DNA of 9,035 bases from Pseudomonadota bacterium (GCA_021838065.1 JAKCEJ010000097.1:1-9035), one strand, 5' to 3'; positions 1 through 5,928 are shown, numbered from the stretch's first letter. A program made the numbers and translations. The notes: generated by a model not told the origin, from the letters alone.

Positions 1-957
1 GCGCAGGGCCAGCTGCTCGACCTCCGCGCCGGAGAGCTTCAGCTCCTGCAGGCCGAGGCGCAGATAGGCCGGATTCTGGATGTAGAACGACAGCTGCGCT
101 CCGGCGAGCAGGATCAGCCAGCCGAGATACGTCCACAGCAGGCCCGCCACGATGAACGCGAATCCCGCGTACACGATGGCAAGGCGCGTCGAGTGCACCA
201 CGAAGGCCGTGAACACCCGGCCCACCGCCGCCCAGATCACGCCACCGACCACCGCACCGATCAGCGCGGGACGGAATTGCACGCGCGTATTGGGCACGAG
301 CAGATACAGTCCTGTGAAGGCGGCGATCACCATCACGTAGGGGGCGAGCTTGATCCCCGCGGTGGTGAACAGGTCGACCCACGGCAGACGGGCCAGGTCG
401 CGGAACGGCGCGCTGTCGATTGCGCGGTGCGACATGCCGATGAACATCACCAGAATGACCGGACCGCCCACGACCAGCGTGAGGTACTCGGTGATGCGGC
501 GCGCGAAACTGCGCGCCTTCTGCACGCGCCAGAGGAAATTGAAGCTGTCCTCGACCTTCTTGATGGTGCCGATCAGCGTCCAGGCGAGCAGCGCGAAGCC
601 CACCGAGCCGAGCACCCCGCCGCCGACGCGATCGGCGAACAGCACCACTCGCGAGGTGACCTTGGCCGCATCCGCAGGCCCGAGGGCGCTGAAGAACTGG
701 TAGACGACCGGCTGCAGATCGCCGCCCGCGCCGAAGAGCTTCAGGATCGCGAAGCTGAAGGCCGCCAGCGGAATCAAGGTGAGGAGCGTGGTGTAGACGA
801 GCCCCATCGCGCGCAGGTTGATCTGCCCACCCGTCAGGTCGCGCAGCACCGCGTAGAGATAGCTCAGTGCGCGGAGCAGCCGGCCGCGGGCGACGGCACC
901 GCCCGCGGCGGTCCCGAAGAACCAATCATCCAGGAATGCCCAGATTCTCGCCCACAT
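1..957 (-). CDS. yihY: YihY/BrkB-family inner-membrane protein (3' end cut off)
   Basis: My translation of the minus strand from the ATG at 957 gives 319 codons with no stop down to base 1, so the C-terminus lies outside the window. It is a polytopic membrane protein with about six hydrophobic segments near residues 51-73, 112-131, 157-177, 203-221, 228-249 and 268-291. Family landmarks are MGLVYTTLLTLIPLAAFSF (51-69), the VPNTRVQF turn (221-228) followed by a Gly-rich helix, and WTYLGWLILLAGAQL (275-289). This is the YihY/UPF0761 pattern, also called BrkB; its old label ribonuclease BN is considered wrong, and its molecular function is unsettled. It follows djlA on the same strand after 56 bp and may share its transcript, although a candidate promoter of its own sits just upstream. 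There is no good Shine-Dalgarno sequence before the ATG. Family assignment is firm; function is not. Confidence 0.88.
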   Translation of the reverse strand, partial: MWARIWAFLDDWFFGTAAGGAVARGRLLRALSYLYAVLRDLTGGQINLRAMGLVYTTLLTLIPLAAFSFAILKLFGAGGDLQPVVYQFFSALGPADAAKVTSRVVLFADRVGGGVLGSVGFALLAWTLIGTIKKVEDSFNFLWRVQKARSFARRITEYLTLVVGGPVILVMFIGMSHRAIDSAPFRDLARLPWVDLFTTAGIKLAPYVMVIAAFTGLYLLVPNTRVQFRPALIGAVVGGVIWAAVGRVFTAFVVHSTRLAIVYAGFAFIVAGLLWTYLGWLILLAGAQLSFYIQNPAYLRLGLQELKLSGAEVEQLALR

Positions 958-968
958 GGCGTCGGAAG

Positions 969-995
969 ATTATGCGCCCACGGCGTTCCTGTCAC
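969..995 (-). promoter_or_regulatory. Candidate promoter for the yihY-like gene
   Basis: On the minus strand, GTGACA (995-990, five of six matches to the -35 consensus) is followed after 15 bp by CATAAT (974-969, five of six to the -10 consensus). The spacer is two bases shorter than ideal. The predicted transcript start is near 962, leaving only about five bases before the ATG at 957. This is a sequence match only, and read-through from djlA is equally possible. Confidence 0.35.
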
Positions 996-1013
996 CCACG
1001 GCGCCCCGCCGGC

Positions 1014-1811
1014 TCAGGTACGCATGCCCCGGCGCTCGCGGATCAGTTCGTAGGCCTCGATGATCTGCTGGGTGCGCTGCTTGGCGTGCTCGATCATCGC
1101 GTCCGGCAGACCGTTCGCCTTGAGCTTGTCGGGGTGGTGCCGGCTTAATTGCCGCCGGTACGCCTTGACGACCTCCCGATCGCTGTCGGCCGCGCCCACC
1201 CCGAGCACCCGGTAGGCGCGCTCGAGCGCCTCGCCCGCATCCCTGCCCGCGGGCTGCCCGAAGCCGCGCGCGTGAATGCGAAGCGCCGCCTCGATCTGGG
1301 CGAACTCGAAAGAGGAGACGCCAAGCCGCGCGGCGATCTGGCCGAGCAGCGGGCGCACCGGCCCGTCGAGGCCATTGCCGGCGAGAGCCGCGCGGATCTG
1401 CAGCTCGATGAAGACGCGCTTCAGGTGCGGCCGCCCGAGGCAGACGCGGTTGAGTTCGGTCAGCTCGCCGGCCAGATCGAAGCCGGGCTGCTTGCCGGCC
1501 GTGAAGTGCTCGATGGCCTGCTGCACCTGCGCTGGGTCGAGCCGCAGTTGCATCATCACCGCGCGAGCCGCCGCGATCTCCTGCTCGGACACTCGCCCGT
1601 CGGCCTTCGCCAGGAATCCCATGACGCGGAAGGTCGCGCGAAAGAACCGCTCGCCGACCGCCGTGGCGTGCGCCGCGCGCCCGCCGGCGCCGCGCTGCTC
1701 GGAGTAGGCGTCGAACTGGTGGCCGAGCAACGCCCCGATCACGGCCCCGACCGGGCCGAACCCGAGCACGAAGCCGAGCAATCCGCCGGTCAGCTTTCCG
1801 GTATATCTCAT
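1014..1811 (-). CDS. djlA: DjlA-type membrane-anchored J-domain co-chaperone
   Basis: A 265-residue protein, close to the 271 of E. coli DjlA. It begins with one Gly-rich membrane segment (about residues 4-30, with GLLGFVLGFGPVGAVIG). A TerB-like helical middle domain follows (FFRATFRVMGFLAKADGRV from about residue 56). A C-terminal J domain spans about 198-265 with the invariant HPD at 226-228 (SRHHPDK), the motif that stimulates DnaK ATPase. DjlA proteins sit in the inner membrane and recruit DnaK; E. coli DjlA is linked to the Rcs envelope-stress pathway. The frame stays open to a GTG at 1874, but that start would run into purC and add 21 residues before the membrane anchor. The ATG at 1811 places the anchor at the N-terminus as in the family. 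It is divergent from purC and upstream of the yihY-like gene. Confidence 0.9.
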   Translation of the reverse strand: MRYTGKLTGGLLGFVLGFGPVGAVIGALLGHQFDAYSEQRGAGGRAAHATAVGERFFRATFRVMGFLAKADGRVSEQEIAAARAVMMQLRLDPAQVQQAIEHFTAGKQPGFDLAGELTELNRVCLGRPHLKRVFIELQIRAALAGNGLDGPVRPLLGQIAARLGVSSFEFAQIEAALRIHARGFGQPAGRDAGEALERAYRVLGVGAADSDREVVKAYRRQLSRHHPDKLKANGLPDAMIEHAKQRTQQIIEAYELIRERRGMRT

Positions 1812-1847
1812 AAGCGCGGGGATACGTGCGGGAGGTGCATGCGCTGC

Positions 1848-1854
1848 TATAGTA
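1848..1854. promoter_or_regulatory. Two-way -10 element between djlA and purC
   Basis: The seven bases TATAGTA read as TATAGT on the plus strand (1848-1853) and as TACTAT on the minus strand (1854-1849), so one AT-rich element could serve both divergent genes. On the plus side it ends seven bases before the purC ATG at 1861, which predicts a transcript beginning at or next to the start codon. On the minus side the predicted start is near 1842, giving djlA a leader of about 30 bases. No convincing -35 box is visible for either direction. The call rests on the -10 match within a very GC-rich 49-bp gap. Confidence 0.4.
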
Positions 1855-1860
1855 CCAAGC

Positions 1861-2757
1861 ATGGATGCGCCCACCGTCTACCGCACCTCGCTGCGTGGCC
1901 TCGAGAAGATCCACGAAGGCAAGGTCCGCGACATCTACGCCGCCGGTCCGGACGCGCTGCTGATCGTGACGACCGATCGTCTGTCCGCCTTCGACGTCGT
2001 GCTGCCGGATCCGATCCCCGGCAAGGGCCGGGTGCTGAACCGCATTTCCGAGTTCTGGTTCGAGCGCACGCGGCACATCGTGCCGAACCACCTCACCGGG
2101 CGATCGATCGAATCGCTGGTGAGCGATCCGTCCGATCGGGCGCTGCTTGCCGAGCGGGCCGTCATCGTCAAGCGGCTGAAGGCGCTGCCGATCGAGGCCG
2201 TGGTGCGCGGCTATCTCAGCGGCTCGGGATGGAAGGATTATCAGAAGACCGGCAGCGTCTGCGGCATCGCGCTGCCGGGCGGGCTCGAGCTCGCCTCCCG
2301 CCTGCCGGCGCCGATCTTCACGCCGGCGACCAAGGCCGCCGCCGGCGAGCACGATGAGAACATCTCCTTCGCCGAGACGGAGCGGCTGATTGGTGCACAG
2401 CTCGCGGCGAAGGTGCGCGCGAGCGCCATTGCGCTGTACGAGTTCGCGGCCGCCCACGCGCGCGCGCGCGGCATCATCATCGCCGACACCAAGTTCGAAT
2501 TCGGGCTCGACGAGCACGGCACGCTCACGCTGATCGACGAGGCGCTCACGCCCGACTCCTCGCGCTTCTGGCCGGCGGACGCCTATCGGGCGGGAGCGAG
2601 CCCGCCGAGCTTCGACAAACAGTTCGTGCGCGATTACCTCGAGACACTCGACTGGAACAAGCGCGCGCCGGGCCCGAAGCTGCCGCCCGAGATCATCGCG
2701 CGCACCAGCGAGAAGTACCACGAGGCGCTGCGCCGGCTCACCGGAGCGGCCACATGA
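1861..2757 (+). CDS. purC: Phosphoribosylaminoimidazole-succinocarboxamide synthase (SAICAR synthetase)
   Basis: This cytosolic purine-synthesis enzyme joins CAIR and aspartate using ATP to give SAICAR. The protein has 298 residues, the longer form of the family (about 240 in the short E. coli type). Visible motifs are the nucleotide-binding GKVRDIY (20-26), SAFDVVLP, the first family signature PIEAVVRGYLSGSGW (110-124), the second signature IADTKFEFG (207-215), and LIDEALTPDSSRFW (224-237). The ATG at 1861 is preferred because a KVRDIY motif near residue 20 is typical of the family. It has no Shine-Dalgarno sequence; the nearest GGAGG, at 1831-1835, is too far away. With the -10 box immediately upstream, a leaderless mRNA is likely. 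The stop overlaps the rpe start by four bases. Confidence 0.97.
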   Translation: MDAPTVYRTSLRGLEKIHEGKVRDIYAAGPDALLIVTTDRLSAFDVVLPDPIPGKGRVLNRISEFWFERTRHIVPNHLTGRSIESLVSDPSDRALLAERAVIVKRLKALPIEAVVRGYLSGSGWKDYQKTGSVCGIALPGGLELASRLPAPIFTPATKAAAGEHDENISFAETERLIGAQLAAKVRASAIALYEFAAAHARARGIIIADTKFEFGLDEHGTLTLIDEALTPDSSRFWPADAYRAGASPPSFDKQFVRDYLETLDWNKRAPGPKLPPEIIARTSEKYHEALRRLTGAAT

Positions 2758-3422
2758 GCGCGCACTGGATCGCCCCGTCCATCCTGTCGGCCGACTTCGC
2801 GCGGCTCGGCGAGGAGGTCGATGCCGTCATCGCCGCGGGGGCCGACCTGATTCACTTCGACGTGATGGACAACCATTACGTGCCCAATCTCACCATCGGT
2901 CCGCCGGTGTGCGAGGCGCTGCACAAGCACGGCGTGAAGGTCCCGATCGACGTGCACCTGATGGTGCGCCCCGTCGACCGGATCGTGCCCGACTTCGCGC
3001 GCGCGGGCGCGGAATTCATCACCTTTCACCCGGAGGCGAGCGAGCACGTCGACCGCACCATCGAGCTGATCCGCGAGCACGGCTGCCGACCGGGACTGGC
3101 GCTGAACCCCGCCACGCCCCTCGACTGGCTGGACTACACGCTGGAGAAGCTCGATCTGGTGCTGGTGATGTCGGTGAACCCGGGCTTCGGCGGCCAGCGG
3201 TTCATCCCCTCGGCGCTCGCCAAGCTCGAGACGATTCGCGAGCGGATCCGCTCGAGCGGCCGCGCGGTGCGACTCGAAGTCGACGGTGGCGTGAAGGTGG
3301 ACAATATCCAGGAGTGCGCACGCGCGGGCGCGGATACCTTCGTGGCCGGGTCGGCGATCTTCGGCAGCGCGAACTACGCCGAGACGATGCGCGCCATGCG
3401 CGCGCGAATCGCGGCGCTTTGA
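2754..3422 (+). CDS. rpe: Ribulose-phosphate 3-epimerase
   Basis: This enzyme interconverts ribulose 5-phosphate and xylulose 5-phosphate in the pentose phosphate pathway (and the Calvin cycle where present). It is a cytosolic metal-dependent TIM barrel of 222 residues, the usual size. Catalytic and metal ligands are visible: H34 and D36 in LIHFDVMDNHYVPN, H68 in DVHLMV, and D177 in LEVDGGV. The second signature VLVMSVNPGFGGQRFIP is intact. The ATG at 2754 overlaps the purC stop as ATGA, with GGAG seven bases upstream, so translational coupling to purC is likely. The pairing is metabolically sensible because purine synthesis draws on PRPP made from pentose phosphates, but that link is inference. 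No phosphoglycolate phosphatase (gph) or trpE follows, although these are frequent neighbours of rpe in gammaproteobacteria. Confidence 0.97.
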   Translation: MSAHWIAPSILSADFARLGEEVDAVIAAGADLIHFDVMDNHYVPNLTIGPPVCEALHKHGVKVPIDVHLMVRPVDRIVPDFARAGAEFITFHPEASEHVDRTIELIREHGCRPGLALNPATPLDWLDYTLEKLDLVLVMSVNPGFGGQRFIPSALAKLETIRERIRSSGRAVRLEVDGGVKVDNIQECARAGADTFVAGSAIFGSANYAETMRAMRARIAAL

Positions 3423-3429
3423 GCGCGAT

Positions 3430-3446
3430 GCGCCCCGGCGGGGCGC
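3430..3446. terminator. Hairpin between convergent rpe and crp-like genes
   Basis: GCGCCCC (3430-3436) and GGGGCGC (3440-3446) form a perfect 7-bp GC-only stem with a three-base loop. It lies in the 28-bp gap between the two convergent stop codons. On the plus strand it is followed by the moderately T-rich GAGCTCATTCTT; neither side has a real T run. It may act as a weak two-way terminator or as a 3' end stabiliser. Confidence 0.5.
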
Positions 3447-3450
3447 GAGC

Positions 3451-4179
3451 TCATTCTTCCTGGCCGGAGCCGGCCGGCCGAGCACCCTTGCCGGCCTGCT
3501 TGACCGGCACCACAACCGGGCGCGTGCGCATCTTCGGCCGGGCGTTGAACACCACGATGGTCTTGCCGGTGGCGCGCAGCAGACCCTGATCCTCGAGCAC
3601 CTTCAGCACGCGGCCGGCCATCTCGCGCGAGCAGCCGACCAGGCGCGAGAGCTCCTGGCGGCTCACTTTGATCTGCATGCCCTCGGGGTGGGTCATCGCA
3701 TCCGGCTCGTCGCACAGGTTGTTGATCGCGTGCGCGACGCGGCCGGTCACGTCGACGAACGCCAAGTCCCCGAGCTTGCGGTTGGTGCGGTCGAGGCGCG
3801 TCGCCAGCTGTGTCGCCAGCTCGAAGACCAGCCCCGGACTCTCCGCGGCGATCTGCCGGAAGCGCGGGTAGGTCATCTCCGCCAGCTCGCAGGCGTTGCG
3901 GGTGCGCACCCAGGCGCTGCGGGTGGCCTGGTCCTGGAAGAACAGGCCCATCTCCCCGAAGAACTGCCCGCGATTCAGATACGCGAGCACCATCTCGTTG
4001 CCTTCCTCGTCCTCGATCATCACCTCGACCGAGCCGCTGATGATGTAGTAGAGGACATCCGGCAGATCACCCGCGTGGATGACCACCGTCTTGGAGGGCA
4101 CGGTGCGGATACGGCAATAACTGAGGAAGCGATTGATCGCCGGAATGTCACTCAGCGGCTTGACGACGTTTTCTTCCAT
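3451..4179 (-). CDS. CRP/Vfr/Clp-family global transcription regulator
   Basis: This cyclic-nucleotide-responsive DNA-binding protein has 242 residues from the ATG at 4179. The N-terminal cyclic-nucleotide domain (about 10-115) carries FFGEMGLF with G75-E76 and RSAW with R87-S88, the residues that hold the sugar-phosphate of cAMP in CRP. The dimer helix contains RLDRTNRKLGDLAFVDVTGR; T132 matches Thr127 of E. coli CRP, but the next residue is Asn133 where Ser or Thr is usual. The helix-turn-helix VSRQELSRLVGCSREMAGR (172-190) keeps the Arg-Glu....Arg recognition residues, so CRP-like TGTGA half-sites are expected. A 28-residue basic, Pro-rich tail (215-242) extends past the usual family end. 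A GTG at 4182 directly precedes the ATG, but GGGGGAG lies six bases before the ATG, which I therefore prefer. Resemblance to Pseudomonas Vfr and Xanthomonas Clp is strong; the ligand cannot be read from sequence alone. Confidence 0.93.
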   Translation of the reverse strand: MEENVVKPLSDIPAINRFLSYCRIRTVPSKTVVIHAGDLPDVLYYIISGSVEVMIEDEEGNEMVLAYLNRGQFFGEMGLFFQDQATRSAWVRTRNACELAEMTYPRFRQIAAESPGLVFELATQLATRLDRTNRKLGDLAFVDVTGRVAHAINNLCDEPDAMTHPEGMQIKVSRQELSRLVGCSREMAGRVLKVLEDQGLLRATGKTIVVFNARPKMRTRPVVVPVKQAGKGARPAGSGQEE

Positions 4180-4214
4180 CACCGGCTCCCCCGTCTCGCG
4201 TGGCCTTGAGGAGA

Positions 4215-4243
4215 AGATTACTTAATTTGTCCCCCCGGGTGAA
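4215..4243 (-). promoter_or_regulatory. Candidate sigma-70 promoter of the crp-like gene
   Basis: On the minus strand, TTCACC (4243-4238) and TAATCT (4220-4215) are separated by exactly 17 bp. Transcription would begin near 4208, giving a leader of about 28 bases that carries the GGGGGAG ribosome binding site. The -35 matches four of six positions and the -10 three of six. No TGTGA-N6-TCACA operator for self-regulation is evident nearby. Confidence 0.42.
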
Positions 4244-4265
4244 AGCGTACCGCACGGGGCGCCGG

Positions 4266-4290
4266 AAAAACCAGCGCAACGTGCAACCGG
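4266..4290 (-). terminator. Weak terminator-like element after coq7
   Basis: Reading the minus strand past the coq7 stop, CCGGT and GCTGG can pair (with G-U pairs) around a loop of about ten bases and are followed at once by TTTTT (4270-4266). The stem is short, so efficiency is doubtful. It would separate coq7 from the crp-like gene, which has its own candidate promoter. Confidence 0.3.
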
Positions 4291-4302
4291 GGCCCCCGAC
4301 GC

Positions 4303-4941
4303 TCACAGCCAATAGGCGGTGCCGGTCATGATCCGCGCGGTCGCGCGCATCAGCGCCCGGACCGGGGACGGCAGATCGATGCCCCCGGCCGCCTTGGCAT
4401 TCGCCCCGTGCGCGATCTCATCGGTGCGCATCGCATCGACGATGGCACGGCTGCGGGCATCGTCGGGGGGTAATGAGCCCAGATGCCCGTCGAGATGCCC
4501 CTCGACCTGCCGCTCGGTCTCGACCACGAAGCCGAGGCTGATCCGATCGCCCATCAGGCCCGCCAGCGCGCCGATGGCGAACGAGCCGGCGTACCACAGC
4601 GGGTCGAGCAGGCTCGGCCGGGACTCGAGCTCGGTCAGACGGGTTGCGCACCAGGCCAGATGGTCCGCCTCTTCGCGGGCGGCGCGCAGCAGCATGTCGC
4701 GGGTGGGGGTGTTTTGGGCTGCAAACGCCTGGCCGTGGTAGAGGGCTTGCGCGGCGATCTCTCCGGCGTGATTCACCCGCATCAGCCCGGCGGAGCGGCG
4801 GCGCTCATCTGTCGAGAGCTTCATCTTGGCCGTATCAGGCTCGCCGGGCACCGGCCGGCTGGCGCGGGCGGGCGCCCCGAGGGCGCGCAGCGCCCGGTCC
4901 GCCGCTGCAATGCAGGCATCGAGGGGTCGGCAGGTTTCCAT
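4303..4941 (-). CDS. coq7: Coq7-type demethoxyubiquinone hydroxylase
   Basis: This membrane-associated di-iron monooxygenase carries out the last ring hydroxylation in ubiquinone synthesis, acting on 2-polyprenyl-3-methyl-6-methoxy-1,4-benzoquinol; it replaces UbiF of enterics. The protein has 212 residues, normal for the bacterial family. All expected iron ligands are visible: E61 (MRVNHAGE), E91 with H94 (EEADH), E143 (VVETER), and E175 with H178 (DEIAH). The middle helix region DPLWYAGSFAIGALAGLMGD is the hydrophobic part that docks on the membrane. The ATG at 4941 puts the ligands at family positions. A longer reading back to 5214 would add 91 residues without family features and would cross rplM, so I reject it. 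A perfect TATAAT lies six bases before the ATG. Its strand-mate downstream is the crp-like regulator. Confidence 0.95.
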   Translation of the reverse strand: METCRPLDACIAAADRALRALGAPARASRPVPGEPDTAKMKLSTDERRRSAGLMRVNHAGEIAAQALYHGQAFAAQNTPTRDMLLRAAREEADHLAWCATRLTELESRPSLLDPLWYAGSFAIGALAGLMGDRISLGFVVETERQVEGHLDGHLGSLPPDDARSRAIVDAMRTDEIAHGANAKAAGGIDLPSPVRALMRATARIMTGTAYWL

Positions 4942-4947
4942 GTCTCT

Positions 4948-4953
4948 ATTATA
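4948..4953 (-). promoter_or_regulatory. coq7: Consensus -10 box of coq7, predicting a leaderless mRNA
   Basis: The minus strand reads TATAAT (4953-4948), a perfect -10 hexamer in GC-rich DNA. It ends six bases before the coq7 ATG at 4941, so transcription should start at the A of the start codon or within a base or two of it. No Shine-Dalgarno sequence could fit. No clear -35 hexamer is seen at 16-18 bp; that position overlaps the palindrome at 4966-4975, so an activator may substitute for it. Confidence 0.5.
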
Positions 4954-4965
4954 GGTGTTCGGCGG

Positions 4966-4975
4966 GCCACGTGGC
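4966..4975. repeat. Perfect 10-bp palindrome in the coq7 -35 region
   Basis: GCCACGTGGC is a perfect inverted repeat centred between 4970 and 4971, about 29 bases upstream of the predicted coq7 transcription start. That puts it over the -35 position, where a dimeric regulator could act. No protein is named for it, and in DNA of this composition a 10-bp palindrome can arise by chance. Confidence 0.3.
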
Positions 4976-5008
4976 GCCCGGCCTCGCTCACGCCGCTCGT
5001 TCGGCCTT

Positions 5009-5037
5009 TTGCAATACGGGCGCGCCTTCAGTAGACT
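5009..5037 (+). promoter_or_regulatory. Sigma-70 promoter of rplM-rpsI
   Basis: TTGCAA (5009-5014) and TAGACT (5032-5037) are spaced by 17 bp; each matches four of six consensus positions. Transcription should begin near 5044, leaving a leader of about 49 bases before rplM. The position and spacing suit a strong ribosomal-protein operon. Confidence 0.6.
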
Positions 5038-5041
5038 TGCC

Positions 5042-5089
5042 GGCCCTTTGGATAGGGTCCTTTTTGGATCGAAGCCCCCTGCAGAGGCT
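5042..5089 (+). promoter_or_regulatory. Structured rplM leader with two hairpins
   Basis: The first hairpin pairs GGCCCT (5042-5047) with AGGGTC (5054-5059, one G-U pair) around a six-base loop. It is followed by C and five T (5061-5065), which looks like a small intrinsic terminator. The second pairs AGCC (5073-5076) with GGCT (5086-5089), or alternatively CCT with AGG, and would cover the AGAGG ribosome binding site (5083-5087). In E. coli the rplM leader is known to mediate feedback control by L13; whether this leader does so is inference. Confidence 0.4.
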
Positions 5090-5092
5090 CTT

Positions 5093-5521
5093 ATGAAGAC
5101 GGTTTTCGCGAAGCCCGGCAGCGTCCGCGGCGATTGGTTCGTGGTCGATGCAAGCGGCAAGACCCTTGGGCGTCTTGCCACGCAGATCGCCCATCGCCTG
5201 AAGGGCAAGCACAAGGCCGATTACAGCCCGCACGTCGACATGGGCGACCACATCGTGGTGCTCAATGCCGGCAAGGTGCGCGTCACCGGACGCAAGCTCA
5301 GCGACAAGATCTACTATCACCACACCGGCCACATCGGCGGCATCAAGTCGATCGCGCTCGAGAAGCTCCTCGCGGAGCACCCGGAACGGGCGATCGAGTT
5401 CGCGGTCAAGGGCATGCTGCCGAAGAACCCGTTGGGGCGGCGCATGTTCAAGAAGCTCCACGTGTTTGCCGGCGGCGAGCACCCCCACCAGGCGCAGCAG
5501 CCGCGGCCGCTCGAGATCTGA
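5093..5521 (+). CDS. rplM: 50S ribosomal protein L13
   Basis: An early-assembly protein of the large ribosomal subunit that binds 23S rRNA. It has 142 residues, the same length as E. coli L13. The start MKTVFAKPG is typical, GKTLGRLATQIAHRLKGKHK follows near residue 23, and the family signature VKGMLPKNPLGRRMFKKL lies at 105-122, ending HVFAGGEHPHQAQQP. The ATG at 5093 has AGAGG five bases upstream, a modest ribosome binding site that could be masked by a leader hairpin. The stop is followed 11 bases later by rpsI, the standard L13-S9 operon. Divergent from coq7. Confidence 0.98.
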   Translation: MKTVFAKPGSVRGDWFVVDASGKTLGRLATQIAHRLKGKHKADYSPHVDMGDHIVVLNAGKVRVTGRKLSDKIYYHHTGHIGGIKSIALEKLLAEHPERAIEFAVKGMLPKNPLGRRMFKKLHVFAGGEHPHQAQQPRPLEI

Positions 5522-5532
5522 GGAATCCATCG

Positions 5533-5928
5533 ATGGCAGTCCAGCAACTGAACTACGGCACCGGTCGACGCAAGACTGCGACCGCGCGTGTGTATGTACG
5601 GCCCGGCAGCGGGAAAATCACGGTCAACGACCGCCCGCTCGATGAGTTCTTCGGCCGCGAGACCGGAAGGATGATCGTCCGCCAGCCGCTCGAGGCGCTC
5701 GAGCTCACCAGCCGCTTCGACATCAGCGTGACCGTCGACGGTGGCGGCATCACCGGCCAGGCGGGCGCCATTCGCCACGGCATCACCCGCGCGCTGATCG
5801 AGTACGACGAGAGCTACCGCAAGCCGCTGCGCGATGCCGGGTTCGTGACCCGCGATGCGCGCGAGGTGGAGCGCAAGAAGGTCGGCCGCCGCAAGGCCCG
5901 CCGCGGGACGCAGTACTCCAAGCGCTAA
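5533..5928 (+). CDS. rpsI: 30S ribosomal protein S9
   Basis: A small-subunit head protein whose C-terminal tail reaches the P-site tRNA. It has 131 residues (130 in E. coli). The start AVQQLNYGTGRRKTATARV is typical. The family signature DGGGITGQAGAIRHGITRAL lies at 69-88, and the basic tail KKVGRRKARRGTQYSKR at 115-131 ends in the conserved Lys-Arg that contacts tRNA. The ribosome binding site AGGA overlaps the rplM stop (TGAGGA), eight bases before the ATG, so the two genes are cotranscribed and probably coupled. The mRNA continues into a strongly structured spacer before tRNA-Gln. Confidence 0.98.
   Translation: MAVQQLNYGTGRRKTATARVYVRPGSGKITVNDRPLDEFFGRETGRMIVRQPLEALELTSRFDISVTVDGGGITGQAGAIRHGITRALIEYDESYRKPLRDAGFVTRDAREVERKKVGRRKARRGTQYSKR

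Noticed and set aside
193..1053. 286-codon plus-strand frame opposite the yihY-like gene
   Set aside because: Its His/Glu/Arg-rich translation has no motif; the minus strand gives a clear membrane protein over the same bases. Similar shadows at 1149-2357 and 2634-3515 are dismissed for the same reason.
1839..1841. ATG preceded by GGAGG as an alternative purC start or leader peptide
   Set aside because: It is out of frame with purC, the spacing to GGAGG is only three bases, and its frame does not close to form a short leader peptide.
1812..1874. Longer DjlA start at the GTG at 1874
   Set aside because: It would place 21 residues before the membrane anchor and overlap the purC start; DjlA proteins begin directly with the anchor.
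970..2721. 583-codon open frame on the minus strand across djlA, purC and the gap between them
   Set aside because: It is antisense to purC and in another frame of djlA. Its translation is Arg/Ala-rich without domains, while purC and djlA carry full sets of family motifs.
4942..5214. 91-residue N-terminal extension of Coq7
   Set aside because: It runs antisense through the rplM promoter and coding start and crosses the TATAAT of coq7. Coq7 ligand spacing fits the ATG at 4941.
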